Assembly (NCBI RefSeq): GCF_011046555.1
Contig: NZ_CP049246.1
Span: 2,728,001 to 2,792,000, forward strand
Reading direction: 5' to 3'
Origin: Sphingobacterium lactis
GTDB taxonomy: Bacteria > Bacteroidota > Bacteroidia > Sphingobacteriales > Sphingobacteriaceae
Length of the DNA stretch: 64,000 bases
The position numbers were made by a program, and so were the translations under genes. This document shows, piece after piece, positions 51,830 through 61,576 of this stretch; position 1 is the stretch's first letter; each line of letters begins with the position of its first letter. The notes under the pieces are model-generated. The model was not told the DNA's origin, ran no database searches, and was given only the letters and a program-made list of their open reading frames with translations.

Positions 51830-52798
51830 TTATTTTCCCCAGATCAGGATCCGATCCGCCTGCTTCGTATAGCCAAAATTGCCGGACAATTGCAGGACAT
51901 CCAAAACTTGGGATAGTGCCTGATCCTTGATCGTTATATTTAGTTTCTGCTGCGCAATGGCGGCATCTTTGAATGTTATGCTGATGTGGTAGCGACGTTC
52001 GAGTACCTTAGCGATATCGGCAAGGGATTCATCCATAAAAACGAGCTTTCCTGTTTTCCAGGCGGAGATGGATTCGGGATTGATCTCCTGTCTTTCCCAG
52101 CTGCCCGATTCGGCCATGATGCGTACTCCCTCACCCCTATTGAGGATAATCTCCTCCTGGTCCTTATTGGAAACCGCGACACGCCCGGTCTTGACCGATA
52201 CACTGTATGTAGCATCCGCAGGGTAGGATTTGATGTTGAATGAAGTACCCAATACCTGAACATCAAAGTCCTGCATCTGCACCCGAAAAGGTTTTTCGGG
52301 ATTCTTGCTGACCTCAAAAAATGCTTCTCCGGTGAGTTTCACCTCCCGGCTGTCGGCATGGAATTTTTTTGGATAGGCCAATTGGCTCTGGCTGTTGAGA
52401 ATAACTTGGGAACCATCGGATAGGCTGATGGTTTTCTGCTCCCCTATGCCTGTAGCAACCACCTGCATGTCTTCCGCAGCGGCCATTACCGACTGGCTGT
52501 GCTGGCTATCCTGATAGTACCAAAGGCCCAAACCCAACATGGTGAGTACGCAGGCCGCTATCGCGGCAATCTTGCTGTATAGGGAAAATAAGGGTCTAAC
52601 AGGCTTGGGAAAATACTGTTGCCGGATTTCCTGAATGGATCGCTGCTCCATCGCATTTACTTCTGTGGATGGAACCTCCCCTTCTTGGCTATCCAATTTG
52701 GAAAGCCATTGCGCTACGGATTTCTTTTCCGCATCTGTTAAAGTACCGGTCTGGTATTTCCGGAGTATTTTTTCGCTATGTCCTTTATCTTGCTGCAT
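51830..52798 (-). CDS. Module 2 FecR-family anti-sigma factor
   Basis: A 322-residue inner-membrane protein. An N-terminal cytoplasmic helical part (LRKYQTGTLTDAEKKSVAQWL) is followed by one membrane helix near 82-100 (IAAIAACVLTMLGLGLWYY). The periplasmic FecR domain follows (GIGEQKTISLSDGSQVILNSQS; VQVLGTSFNIKSY), then a C-terminal DUF4974-like domain (ISAWKTGKLVFMDESLADIAKVLERRYHI). It holds the ECF sigma factor encoded 58 bp upstream until the receptor signals. Confidence 0.95.
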   Translation of the reverse strand: MQQDKGHSEKILRKYQTGTLTDAEKKSVAQWLSKLDSQEGEVPSTEVNAMEQRSIQEIRQQYFPKPVRPLFSLYSKIAAIAACVLTMLGLGLWYYQDSQHSQSVMAAAEDMQVVATGIGEQKTISLSDGSQVILNSQSQLAYPKKFHADSREVKLTGEAFFEVSKNPEKPFRVQMQDFDVQVLGTSFNIKSYPADATYSVSVKTGRVAVSNKDQEEIILNRGEGVRIMAESGSWERQEINPESISAWKTGKLVFMDESLADIAKVLERRYHISITFKDAAIAQQKLNITIKDQALSQVLDVLQLSGNFGYTKQADRILIWGK

Positions 52799-52856
52799 AC
52801 ATAAGTAATAAGCGTGAAATGGAAAAAAGACCTAGTCCTGAAGGGTTAACTTTCTA

Positions 52857-53468
52857 TTAAGAGTTTATTAACCAAATAAGTACAAGCATTTCCAGCATGC
52901 CAGGGGAATATTCGGCCATTTCCAGCTTCATTTTTTTCATGGCGGCGTGGAGGTGATTCTTCACGGTCTTTGGAGAAATATCCAATTTATCGGCGATTGC
53001 CTGTACGCTGAGCTGTTCTTCCTTGCTCAGGATAAATACCGCTTTCATCTTTTCGGGCATGGTTTCGATAACTTCAGCGATGCGCTCCATAATTAGATCA
53101 TATTGGTGCTGTATTTCCTGCACTTCCTGTTCATTGAACTGTTGGTGTTCCTGACTTTGCAGAAACTCTGTGAACTTTTGGATATGCTTATCCTGGAATC
53201 CCTTTTTCCGGAAATAGGAACCAATCTTGAACCACAGTCTATTGCGCATGTAGGCCTCCAGGGCGTTGTTCATTTCAAATTCTTCCCTCTTTTCCCATAT
53301 TTCAATAAACATATCCTGTAGTAGATCGTATGTTTCTTCAGCGTTACCGATCTTGCGTATCGCCAATCGGTATAGGCTGTCATAGAACCGCTTATGAAAT
53401 TCTTCAAACGCGATGTAGTCTGAATTGCGAATACGCAGCACAAGATCTTGGTCAATAGTTTCTTTCAT
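52857..53468 (-). CDS. Module 2 ECF RNA polymerase sigma factor (FecI-like)
   Basis: A 203-residue sigma-70 ECF factor. Region 2 reads DYIAFEEFHKRFYDSLYRLA...DLLQDMFIEIWEKREEF; region 4 reads MPEKMKAVFILSKEEQLSVQAIADKLDISPKTVKNHL. It directs RNA polymerase to the receptor genes when released by FecR. The ATG at 53468 is chosen; an in-frame TTG six codons upstream is less likely. It heads the module 2 transcript. Confidence 0.95.
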   Translation of the reverse strand: MKETIDQDLVLRIRNSDYIAFEEFHKRFYDSLYRLAIRKIGNAEETYDLLQDMFIEIWEKREEFEMNNALEAYMRNRLWFKIGSYFRKKGFQDKHIQKFTEFLQSQEHQQFNEQEVQEIQHQYDLIMERIAEVIETMPEKMKAVFILSKEEQLSVQAIADKLDISPKTVKNHLHAAMKKMKLEMAEYSPGMLEMLVLIWLINS

Positions 53469-53998
53469 AAAATTGGAATTACCCAAAACTATCGAACAAA
53501 TGTTAAATAAGTGTTAAATAATTATAGTGTTGTTGGGTATGCAGGATTAAGATGATGCTTTGGCGGAAAATTCTAGTCACTAGAAGTACAAAGTGTAAAG
53601 ATCAACCTATTCAGGTTCCGCAGATCTGGAAATAACAAAAGAATTGATTGCTTTGGCATTCAATTCTTTTGTTCGGGGGAAGTATGCTTTACTTGGTCTA
53701 CACAATATTATATCCTTAGGTTTTAATGAACGCTTTTGAAGACCGGCATCAAATCGCGCTAATCTAATATGTAGAATTCTTGATTTTGGTCGAATTGGTT
53801 TAATTCCCCCTCCCTCCCTACAGGTAATTGCATAAAAACAGGAATCAGCCATAAGGAAAATATCTAACCATCCTTATTTTTTGTGGTTGTACATATTTCC
53901 TTATAAGCATAAAAGTCTTGATAAAATAAGGCTCGATTCACCCGGTACATAATCCCTATTCTACAGCGATTTTTGGTTATGGGGTAATGTGAGGCTTC
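53469..53998. other. Gene-free spacer between the two modules
   Basis: About 530 bp without a convincing gene. It contains a short palindrome TTCTAGTCACTAGAA near 53571-53585 and an 11-bp stem AAAAGAATTGA/TCAATTCTTTT at 53637-53670 that could terminate module 1 or reading from either side. It must contain the promoter of module 2's sigma gene. Nothing else is recognised. Confidence 0.45.
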
Positions 53999-54799
53999 TT
54001 ATTTTTTATTTCTGACCATATAATAATCTGAACTAAGGCCTGAATAACCACCATCATCCAAATCCAAAAAATAATTAAAGTCAAAATCATCAAAAACGTC
54101 GAATTTTATTTCAACTATAAAAATATCGGATTTTGGATAGCTGAATGACGTATATAAGTAGACATTTTTTCCGAGATGTTGGAAAGGTGTAAAATCCGCA
54201 TTCAAGATTTTAGCTTTCCAAAGCATTGATTTTTTATTATGTTTAAACACACTGAATGTTTCAGGTATGCTGGTTCCAATATTTTTTATCGTATCCATCG
54301 GATGCTCAGAATATAAAGCATCAGATTCTGCATTCCAATCCCTGAAATCGTAAAATGCTAAGTGAATAGGTTTGTCTTTGGGAAGCAGTGGACTGTTGTT
54401 TATAAATTTGACTAAATATTTTCCTTCTGGTACTTTTATATCCTTCAAAGGGTGGTCACCAATCGTAGCAATTGAATCGACCGGATTGGAATAATACATA
54501 TACGTGGAGGTGCCACTTGGATTGATCTTTATTTTTTTTGTGATGGTTGGCTTATTGTCGTGATATTTTACGGCTATGGTGATAGAATCTTGCCCAGTAT
54601 ACGGTATTAAATATCCGTCTCTACTCCAGGTAATTAGCCTTTCGTTGTAGACTATGGATTGTACGCTTAGGCCGTTATTTAAGATTTGTATCTCAAGCGT
54701 GGTGAACCTGATCTTAGATTCTATATTTTCTCCCTTTTCACAGGATGAGGTTAAGCTGAGCAATAGAGTCAGTAAAATTAAATGGTAGAAATATTTCAT
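53999..54799 (-). CDS. Module 1 small surface lipoprotein
   Basis: A 266-residue lipoprotein (lipobox LTSSC, Cys20, then EKGENIESKIRF). Beta-rich. Shared features with the module 2 lipoprotein: DSIATIGDHPLKDIKVPEG, KPIHLAFYDFRDW, HPMDTIKNIGTS and LWKAKILNADFTP. Sequence divergence is substantial although order and length are kept. The start at 54799 (MKYFYHLILL) gives a normal leader; an in-frame ATG at 54832 is less likely. It is last in module 1, 57 bp after the beta-helix gene. Function is unknown. Confidence 0.82.
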   Translation of the reverse strand: MKYFYHLILLTLLLSLTSSCEKGENIESKIRFTTLEIQILNNGLSVQSIVYNERLITWSRDGYLIPYTGQDSITIAVKYHDNKPTITKKIKINPSGTSTYMYYSNPVDSIATIGDHPLKDIKVPEGKYLVKFINNSPLLPKDKPIHLAFYDFRDWNAESDALYSEHPMDTIKNIGTSIPETFSVFKHNKKSMLWKAKILNADFTPFQHLGKNVYLYTSFSYPKSDIFIVEIKFDVFDDFDFNYFLDLDDGGYSGLSSDYYMVRNKK

Positions 54800-54855
54800 G
54801 ATATTCAATTTAAAATGGTGAGCTAATGGCATAGCTCACCATGATTAATTATGAC

Positions 54856-56247
54856 TTAATATGTATTAGGACTAAATTGAGTCCAACCGGTGGTCCAAGC
54901 CCGCTGATTCGGGTGGAATGCACCTTTGAAGGTTGTTAAACCATCGCCATAAGCCGGTGATCCTGCTCTTGGCCGTAAAATTGCAGGATTATACCTTGTG
55001 ATTTCCGGATCATTGCTTTTATAAAAAATTAAATTTCTACCTGTTAAATCCAAAAATGAAGCTGCATCATTAGAAACATGGACAATATTGCCTGTTCCTG
55101 GTACAGTGCCTATAAACGCTTGTTTGTAGGCATGGATTACATTATTCGAGAATATCGATCCGTTGTCTGTAATATCTTCAAATGAAGCACCAACGGAGTA
55201 ACCTGCAATTATAGAATTGGTGATATTCATGGATGAAGCTCTTCTCCACCGGTTTCCGTAGCGTAATTTTTTATCTGCAACGGCAGAATCCTGGATACCG
55301 ATAAATGTGAAATTTTTCAAAACAGGTCTGGTCGTAGGATCTCTTTCAACGCCTTGTCCATTGTTATCAGATTCAATACCGTTGGAGTCTGAGATTCCTC
55401 TGCTGTCCAAACTATTTGTAGACTTTGGATCTTTTAGGGAGAGGGCATATTGAATTGTTCCTGAGTAGCCAAAATCGAAGTCATAATCATCGTCATCTGT
55501 GGATGAAGCTACCAAATACTTCGCATTGACGGTTCCACCGAAGAACTCGAATGCATCATCACGTCCCCAGGACACCTGGATGTACTCCAATAGGGTTCCA
55601 TTTCCGACACCACCACAGGTCAAGCCATTGATTTCATTGTCCTGAGCCAGGTTATATCCGGCAAATTCAATCCTGACGTATTTCAGAATGCCGGAGTTAT
55701 CATTCGGTTGATTTCCCCCATAGGTCACATCCACTTCACCAGGTTGGGGGATCCCTTCAATGACGGTTGGTTCTGTTGGATTGATGGGTGCCTTTCCCAA
55801 GAGAACAATGCCTCCGAAGTCACCTGTTTTCCGTTGGCCGGGTGCTTTGTCCGAGGTAAAGACGATCGGTTCGTTGGCCGTTCCTTCCGCGATGAGCTTC
55901 CCCCCCTTGAGGACGACGAGTACACCCTTAATATGATGGTTTTGCCCATCCTCGTGGGTGTACATCTTCGTTTCCCCGGAGACGACCTTGGTTCCCTTTT
56001 CAATGGTCAAGGTAAAGCCGTCCGGTACGTAAGATACACCATCGAGCAACCAAACCGTATCCTTGGACAGGAAGTCTTTGGTGATCATGCCGTCTTCATC
56101 CACAGGAATGGAGGCTTCTGGCGTGAGCTGCTCGGCGGCAAGTTCCACATTAACATGATGGTTATCCATGTCTTTGTTACAAGAGGTCAAGCCTGAACTT
56201 AATAAAATGCTAGTGAACAAGCTTAAGAAAAAGAATAGATTTTTCAT
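54856..56247 (-). CDS. Module 1 beta-helix lipoprotein
   Basis: A 463-residue lipoprotein (lipobox GLTSC, Cys23) with the same layout as the protein at 46698-48068. It opens ASIPVDEDGMITKDFLSKDT, has beta-helix strands (IKGVLVVLKGGKLIAEGTAN; VRIEFAGYNLAQDNEINGL), a SWGRDDAFEFFGGTVNAKY stretch, the acidic loop STDDDDYDFDFGYSG and the end GWTQFSPNTY. The strict conservation of SWGRDD and of the acidic loop marks a likely binding surface. The start at 56247 (MKNLFFFLSL) is preferred over 56298. Confidence 0.85.
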   Translation of the reverse strand: MKNLFFFLSLFTSILLSSGLTSCNKDMDNHHVNVELAAEQLTPEASIPVDEDGMITKDFLSKDTVWLLDGVSYVPDGFTLTIEKGTKVVSGETKMYTHEDGQNHHIKGVLVVLKGGKLIAEGTANEPIVFTSDKAPGQRKTGDFGGIVLLGKAPINPTEPTVIEGIPQPGEVDVTYGGNQPNDNSGILKYVRIEFAGYNLAQDNEINGLTCGGVGNGTLLEYIQVSWGRDDAFEFFGGTVNAKYLVASSTDDDDYDFDFGYSGTIQYALSLKDPKSTNSLDSRGISDSNGIESDNNGQGVERDPTTRPVLKNFTFIGIQDSAVADKKLRYGNRWRRASSMNITNSIIAGYSVGASFEDITDNGSIFSNNVIHAYKQAFIGTVPGTGNIVHVSNDAASFLDLTGRNLIFYKSNDPEITRYNPAILRPRAGSPAYGDGLTTFKGAFHPNQRAWTTGWTQFSPNTY

Positions 56248-56370
56248 TTTTTTTAAATTAAATGGGTTAAAAATTCCGCCAAGTTTCCATACAATCAAGG
56301 CCGGCGGTCAAGCCTTGGGGTATGTTTTTTTCGATGCCGTTTTTGCCAATTCCCGTCACTATGCAGCTCC

Positions 56371-59300
56371 TTAAAAATTATAGATCAAAGAAATATGGAA
56401 CCTTTGGCCATCCTGCCTCCGGTAGAGCATGGTATCACCGTCCTCCTTATTGAAGGTCAGATCACCGCGTCGCGGATTTGGGCTGCCTATTTCCAATTGC
56501 TTTTCCACTTCCGCATCGGAGTAATAGAAATCATTTCTGTAGAACTGGGTCCATTCGTTCAGGAGATTGGCCATGTTGAGGCGAGCTTCCACTTTCTTTT
56601 TCAAGAATTTGCCATAGAGCTGAAAATCAACCATTCTGGGCGCCAGTTCGAATTCCACTCTATTGATACTTTGGCTGATGATGGCTGTCCGCGGCCCGCG
56701 GTGGCTGTAGCTTAACGTAGCGCCGTAGGTGTCGCCCCAGTAACCGAGACCGAGGTTCAATAACCACGGAGACTGCCCTACCAAAGGCCGATCCTGCGTT
56801 GGCATCCGCTCCTGCCTCCTGACAACTTCTCCGGAATCCACATTTCGCCACAGCCATGCTGAGAGGACATCTACACTTGATTTGATCAACGTGCCGTTCG
56901 CCTGAACAAATAGGTTTTCCAACCACGGGCTTCCGCCCAGGAAACCGAAATTCTTGCGTACCTCCATTTCCAGCCCGCGCACGCGAGCAGATTGCATGTT
57001 GGCAAATACATACTGGTCCGTGCGCTGGTCACGCATGGTCAATTCAATGGGTTTATCCAAATGTTTGAAGTAGGCGGTAAGTGTAATCGCTTCACCGGGA
57101 CTCGGGTACCATTCCAAGCGGGCATCGACATTGTCGATTAACGTGGTCACCACCTTCTCACCAGAAATCACACCATCCAAGATATAATCGTAAAAACCGA
57201 AATAGGACGTTTCCCGGAAATCAGGACGGATGGCCGTCTTTGCATACGATGTTCGGAAATTGAGCTTATCCGTAAGGCTGTAGGTGAGGTTGACCGATGG
57301 CAGGAAGCGGGTGTCCTTTTCCCCGACGGTCAATTGGTAGTTGAATTTAGAATTGGTCAAGTTTTCCTCTCCAAATGTCCGAATGAAGAGCTCTTCCTGC
57401 CTGTTGCTCAAGTTGAAATATTCCATCCGGACACCATACACCAAACGGAGTTTGCGAAACAATTGCTGATCGAACATGAGGTAGGCGGAATGGGACTTCA
57501 TGCTTCCGTCATAAATATTCCCACCCAATCGGCTCGGGTAATAGATCACCTCATTGTTACGTGTCCCGATCTGCTCATCGAAAATTCGTGCATAATTGCC
57601 ACGGATACTAGGGGGTCTCGTGCTGGGTTGATTTTCATCGAATGCCCTGGTCATGGGAATAATGCGATGGACAGCCAGATCCTGAGTTTTTAGCCACCCT
57701 TGATAGCCCAACTTCACCATGGTACTGTAGTTTTTATCCGCAAAGAATGTCCTGGATAGGGACGTTGCCCAGTTGTAATCCGTTTGATCCAGGTAACTCC
57801 ACATCCGAGAATCAATCTGACCGGTCAAATTGGAGAATTGCGCTGTGCTCAATATCCGAGGGGTATGGAAATACCGCTCCCCCTCGATAATTGTAGTTAA
57901 GCCGTAATTCAGCTTCCTTTCATCGAGAATTTTCTGTTGCACACTGCTGACGGTGAACATCCCGTCAAATTTTACCTTCCAAGGCAGTTGATATTGGCCA
58001 GTGATCTGATGCTGACGCAGGGAAAGTGCTTCCGGCAATTGGTAGAGCTCCTTATCGTATAACCTAATATTGGAGTTGTAATCCAATCGATGCGCTTCGT
58101 TGTATTGATCACTGTAGGTGCGGGCATACATGTTCTTCAGGGCAATCTTGAATTTCTCATGCTGTACCCCCAAATTGGCGACAAGTCCACTGGAACTGTT
58201 GAACCGATGGGAAACACCCGGACCGTTCTGGGCAAATCCGGTGCTGTCCATCCAATGTACCGGATTGGTGGAATTGTTATTAGGTCCACCGCGGACATTA
58301 TTGAAGCGGATAACATTTTGTTCATTCCGGAAATTGGCGCTACTGCTGAATCCGAACTTCAGTTTGTTCGGGAATTCATAGACCCTACCGATGGCAAAGC
58401 GGAAGTTTTGTCCCGGTCGACCCTTGAATTTGTGGAGGTTCATGGAGGCATTGTTGAATTTTCGGGACTGCTCCAAAGCATCCAAATCGCGGAAATAGTA
58501 AGGTAAGTTCGGCGTCAATTTCCAATCCAAGAATCGGGGGTCGGTTTTCTCGCCCAATGGGATGTGGTACCCATCAGCAATTTCGGTGTACCAGGCCCAA
58601 GGTTTTATGCCATCCGGAAATTCGGCATCCTTGCTAAAGGCACCAAAGTACTCCAGCCCATTCCTGGCGCCGAGGCGGTAAAAGTCCTTGCCTATGGTCT
58701 GGCTGTTCCCTCCGGTCCCGATCATGATGCTGGTGAAGTTCTTCTCGGGGATATCCAGCGTATTGATGGAAACCTGACCCCCGGAAAATTCGGAAGATAT
58801 ATCCGGGGAGGCTGTTTTATTGATGACAACGGAGCTGACCATCTCTACGGGGATGATATCAAATGCGAAATCGCGCCTGTTCTGGGAGGTACTTGGGAGG
58901 GTGACCCCATCCAGCTGGGCTTGGTTGTAGCGGTCGGACTGGCCCCGTACAATTACCGACCGGTTGTTGAGGGTGGAAACACCGGCGACCCGACTGAGTA
59001 CCTGACCCACAGAGATATCGGGGGTGCGTTCGATCTGCTCGGCAGAAATACCGTCGGTGACCGTGGCGGCATTCTTCTGTGCTGCGTATAATCCGGCAAC
59101 GGATGCCTTCCTATAGGTGGTCTGTACGGTGATCTCCTCGATTCTAGAGCTGGTTTCGCGCATGGCGATATCGAGTCGCTGATGTTGACCGGCACGGATC
59201 TGAACATCATTGATCACTTGGGTTTGGTGGGAAAGATAACTGACCTGTACGGCGTATGTTCCGGCAGGCAGGTTGATGGCATAGCGGCCGTCAATGCCGG

Positions 59301-59751
59301 TTTGGATGCTATGTGCAGTGCGGAGGATGCGGATGCTGGCCTGCGGGAGGGCCTTGCCCCTGCTGTCGAATACGCGCCCCGTCAGGCGGCCGGCCTCCTG
59401 GGTTTGCCGTTTCTCCAACAGGATGTAGCCATTGCGTTCGCGGAAGATGACAGGTGTTCCTTTCAGACTCTCCTTCAAAACCTGGCGCAGGGATTTATCG
59501 CGGATGCCGTGCTGCTGGTATTTGACGCGCGAAAGCCCCAAGGTTTCGTCATCAAATACCAACGGGATATGCTGTCCCTGGAGGTGCTGCATCAGGTCGC
59601 CTACCGATCGGAAGGTCTGGTTGATGGACAGCTTTTTCTCCAGCCACTGGCTTGGCGCAGCATATCCCGACTGGGGCTGCTGCAACAAAAGGAAAATCCA
59701 GCACAAGAGAAAGGTGGCGCGATGGATGTAATGTAGTAAAATTGTAGTCAT
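56371..59751 (-). CDS. Module 1 TonB-dependent receptor with STN signalling domain
   Basis: A 1126-residue outer-membrane receptor. Leader (cleaved near SGYAAP), STN domain (about 35-100, LSINQTFRSVGDLMQHLQG), CarboxypepD_reg (about 115-200), plug (RGQSDRYNQAQLDGVTLPS; EFSGGQVSINTLDIPEKNF) and barrel ending FHISLIYNF. Start ATG 59751 (MTTILLHYIHRATFLL); an upstream in-frame ATG at 59859 would overlap the FecR gene. Close kin of the receptor at 48274-51681: the segment AGLYAAQKNAATVTDGISAE is identical in both. The substrate is unknown. Confidence 0.93.
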   Translation of the reverse strand: MTTILLHYIHRATFLLCWIFLLLQQPQSGYAAPSQWLEKKLSINQTFRSVGDLMQHLQGQHIPLVFDDETLGLSRVKYQQHGIRDKSLRQVLKESLKGTPVIFRERNGYILLEKRQTQEAGRLTGRVFDSRGKALPQASIRILRTAHSIQTGIDGRYAINLPAGTYAVQVSYLSHQTQVINDVQIRAGQHQRLDIAMRETSSRIEEITVQTTYRKASVAGLYAAQKNAATVTDGISAEQIERTPDISVGQVLSRVAGVSTLNNRSVIVRGQSDRYNQAQLDGVTLPSTSQNRRDFAFDIIPVEMVSSVVINKTASPDISSEFSGGQVSINTLDIPEKNFTSIMIGTGGNSQTIGKDFYRLGARNGLEYFGAFSKDAEFPDGIKPWAWYTEIADGYHIPLGEKTDPRFLDWKLTPNLPYYFRDLDALEQSRKFNNASMNLHKFKGRPGQNFRFAIGRVYEFPNKLKFGFSSSANFRNEQNVIRFNNVRGGPNNNSTNPVHWMDSTGFAQNGPGVSHRFNSSSGLVANLGVQHEKFKIALKNMYARTYSDQYNEAHRLDYNSNIRLYDKELYQLPEALSLRQHQITGQYQLPWKVKFDGMFTVSSVQQKILDERKLNYGLTTIIEGERYFHTPRILSTAQFSNLTGQIDSRMWSYLDQTDYNWATSLSRTFFADKNYSTMVKLGYQGWLKTQDLAVHRIIPMTRAFDENQPSTRPPSIRGNYARIFDEQIGTRNNEVIYYPSRLGGNIYDGSMKSHSAYLMFDQQLFRKLRLVYGVRMEYFNLSNRQEELFIRTFGEENLTNSKFNYQLTVGEKDTRFLPSVNLTYSLTDKLNFRTSYAKTAIRPDFRETSYFGFYDYILDGVISGEKVVTTLIDNVDARLEWYPSPGEAITLTAYFKHLDKPIELTMRDQRTDQYVFANMQSARVRGLEMEVRKNFGFLGGSPWLENLFVQANGTLIKSSVDVLSAWLWRNVDSGEVVRRQERMPTQDRPLVGQSPWLLNLGLGYWGDTYGATLSYSHRGPRTAIISQSINRVEFELAPRMVDFQLYGKFLKKKVEARLNMANLLNEWTQFYRNDFYYSDAEVEKQLEIGSPNPRRGDLTFNKEDGDTMLYRRQDGQRFHISLIYNF

Positions 59752-59800
59752 GTTTATACTGTTTTTTTGGTTGTTAGCTCTGGTTATGTCTTTCGAATCA

Positions 59801-60763
59801 TCAATAAAATATAATACTGTCCCCAACGGACCGATACCTGTTCTTGTGGAGGTCTGCAATGGTCTGCAGCAGATCCGCAGGTGCGCTGTGCCGGTGTATG
59901 GGCAGGCTGTAACGCTGTTGCCGAATACGTGCGGAGGCGGTATGGATGTGGATGCCGAGGTAATTTTTCAGGTAAACCGACAGTTCCTGAAAATCCGCCT
60001 GCTGCAGGATGACCTGACCATGGACGCGCAGGTCTGGTAAGGCTGCGGTCTGTCGGGTTGATCCAAATAATGCCCGTTCCTTGTCAAATGTGATCTCTTG
60101 CCCTGCGTTCAGGATTTTGCTGGAGTCAGGTGTGGCTACCTGCACCTTTCCGGAATACACCGTGATGTGCGTCGTGGGGAGATTCGGATCGCTGAGGATA
60201 CGGAATTGGGTGCCGAGGACCGTCGTGACCAGGTGATCGGTCTGGACGATAAAGCGGCGTGTGGTATCGCGAGCGATATCGAACAGGACCTCGCCATGCA
60301 ACAGGAATACCTTTCGGAGGTCCCGCTGATTACCTTTGGCCATGATGGCGACCCGACTGTTCGGGAACAGGGTAAGTACGCTGCCATCGGCCAAATGGAG
60401 GTTCTTGCGCTCGCCTATGGCCGAGCTAAAGAACAGCAGCTTATCCGGCTGATGTCCGGGTTCGGTTTCCCTAAAATGATATTGCAGCCATCCATAGCCC
60501 AAAGCCAAGAGGACAATGGCCGCGGCTCCGACCTGAATCAAGCGCAAGACCTTATGCTTCCGGTGCGAACGTTGCGCGCCATCAATTTGGACCAGCAAGC
60601 GATCCAACAGGCGGCGCTTATCTGCCGCCGACAAAGTCGGAACTTCCATTGGTTCAACGTCCTCCAGATCAGCATACCATGCCTCCAGTTGCTGGCGGTC
60701 TTCCGACGCCATCCGCCCGTGCAGATAGTTGATGTAGTGAAGGAATTGCTGTTTGTCATCCAT
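59801..60763 (-). CDS. Module 1 FecR-family anti-sigma factor
   Basis: A 320-residue FecR homologue. N-terminal cytoplasmic helices (FLHYINYLHGRMASEDRQQLEAWY), a membrane helix near 88-106 (LIQVGAAAIVLLALGYGWL), the FecR domain (GERKNLHLADGSVLTLFPNSRVAI; TVLGTQFRILSD) and a shorter C-terminal domain (LPIHRHSAPADLLQTIADL). It transmits the receptor signal to the ECF factor upstream. Divergence from the module 2 FecR is much greater than between the two receptors. Confidence 0.94.
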   Translation of the reverse strand: MDDKQQFLHYINYLHGRMASEDRQQLEAWYADLEDVEPMEVPTLSAADKRRLLDRLLVQIDGAQRSHRKHKVLRLIQVGAAAIVLLALGYGWLQYHFRETEPGHQPDKLLFFSSAIGERKNLHLADGSVLTLFPNSRVAIMAKGNQRDLRKVFLLHGEVLFDIARDTTRRFIVQTDHLVTTVLGTQFRILSDPNLPTTHITVYSGKVQVATPDSSKILNAGQEITFDKERALFGSTRQTAALPDLRVHGQVILQQADFQELSVYLKNYLGIHIHTASARIRQQRYSLPIHRHSAPADLLQTIADLHKNRYRSVGDSIIFY

Positions 60764-60949
60764 GATAATTGTGGCTTGTTTACCCCTATATCTGTGGAAA
60801 TGGCGGAAAGTACTTCAAGAAAATATTAAGGGTAGATGAAGAAAATATTAACAAGCCCCCGGGCAGGGAGTCTTAGCCTCACTAAAACGGGTTTACGGAT
60901 TTAACAGCGGTGCAGGCAGGAAAGGTTTTGGCAGGTTCCGTAAAACGGA

Positions 60950-61576
60950 CTATCCGCATGGGTGAACCGGTGGATGTTCCAGCATCCAATGGATGAGCGC
61001 AAGGTGGGGAAAGAGCAAGGTGTAATAGCGGTTATTCTGAAGATTCTGATCCGATAGGCAACGTTGTATCCGTTGTTTTGCTTGATTGTAATTGTTTTTG
61101 ACGGTCTGCTCGGATAGGTTGAGCAGCTCGGCAATCTCGGCATTGCTGTAGCTGTTGCTGCGCATTAAAAATACCATGCGCATGTTCTTGGACATCGCGT
61201 CCAGCTCCTGTTCGATCAATGCTTCCAGGTGGCGGTAGGTCTCATGGACATTGTTCAGGGATTGCGAATCGTTCGACATGTGCTGCTTCAATTGGTTGGA
61301 GAATTGGGCTCGCTGTTTCAGTTCCGCATAATGGTCGATCACTTTATACCTGGCTGCGCCAAAGAGATATTTGCGAAGCTCCTCCCCCTCCGGCCAGGCC
61401 GTCCTGCGGGTCCAAAACTGCAGGAATAGTTCCTGCAAAATGTCCTGCGCGACTGCCGAGCAAGATACGCGCTTGACGATATGGATGTACAGTTCATCGG
61501 CGTATTGCTCATAAATCTGGACGAACAGGACCCTGTCCTGCCGGTCGCGAACGGAAGTTACGTGAAGATTCGTCAT
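60950..61576 (-). CDS. Module 1 ECF RNA polymerase sigma factor (FecI-like)
   Basis: A 208-residue ECF factor with region 2 (FVQIYEQYADELYIHIVKRV...DILQELFLQFWTRR) and region 4 (MVFLMRSNSYSNAEIAELLNLSEQTVKNNYNQAKQRI). It lies 186 bp upstream of fecR, on the same strand, and heads module 1. It diverges from the S41 protease gene, so the ~230-bp gap between them holds both promoters. Confidence 0.93.
   Translation of the reverse strand: MTNLHVTSVRDRQDRVLFVQIYEQYADELYIHIVKRVSCSAVAQDILQELFLQFWTRRTAWPEGEELRKYLFGAARYKVIDHYAELKQRAQFSNQLKQHMSNDSQSLNNVHETYRHLEALIEQELDAMSKNMRMVFLMRSNSYSNAEIAELLNLSEQTVKNNYNQAKQRIQRCLSDQNLQNNRYYTLLFPHLALIHWMLEHPPVHPCG

Noticed and set aside
53607..53852. 81-codon open frame between the two modules
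   Set aside because: Composition is not protein-like in a clear way, it overlaps a hairpin, and it has no counterpart after module 2. It could still be a decayed gene.
48274..59751. SusC-type receptors in the two modules
   Set aside because: Both have an STN domain and FecI/FecR upstream, lack a SusD neighbour and lack the SusC plug signature seen at 9253-12348.
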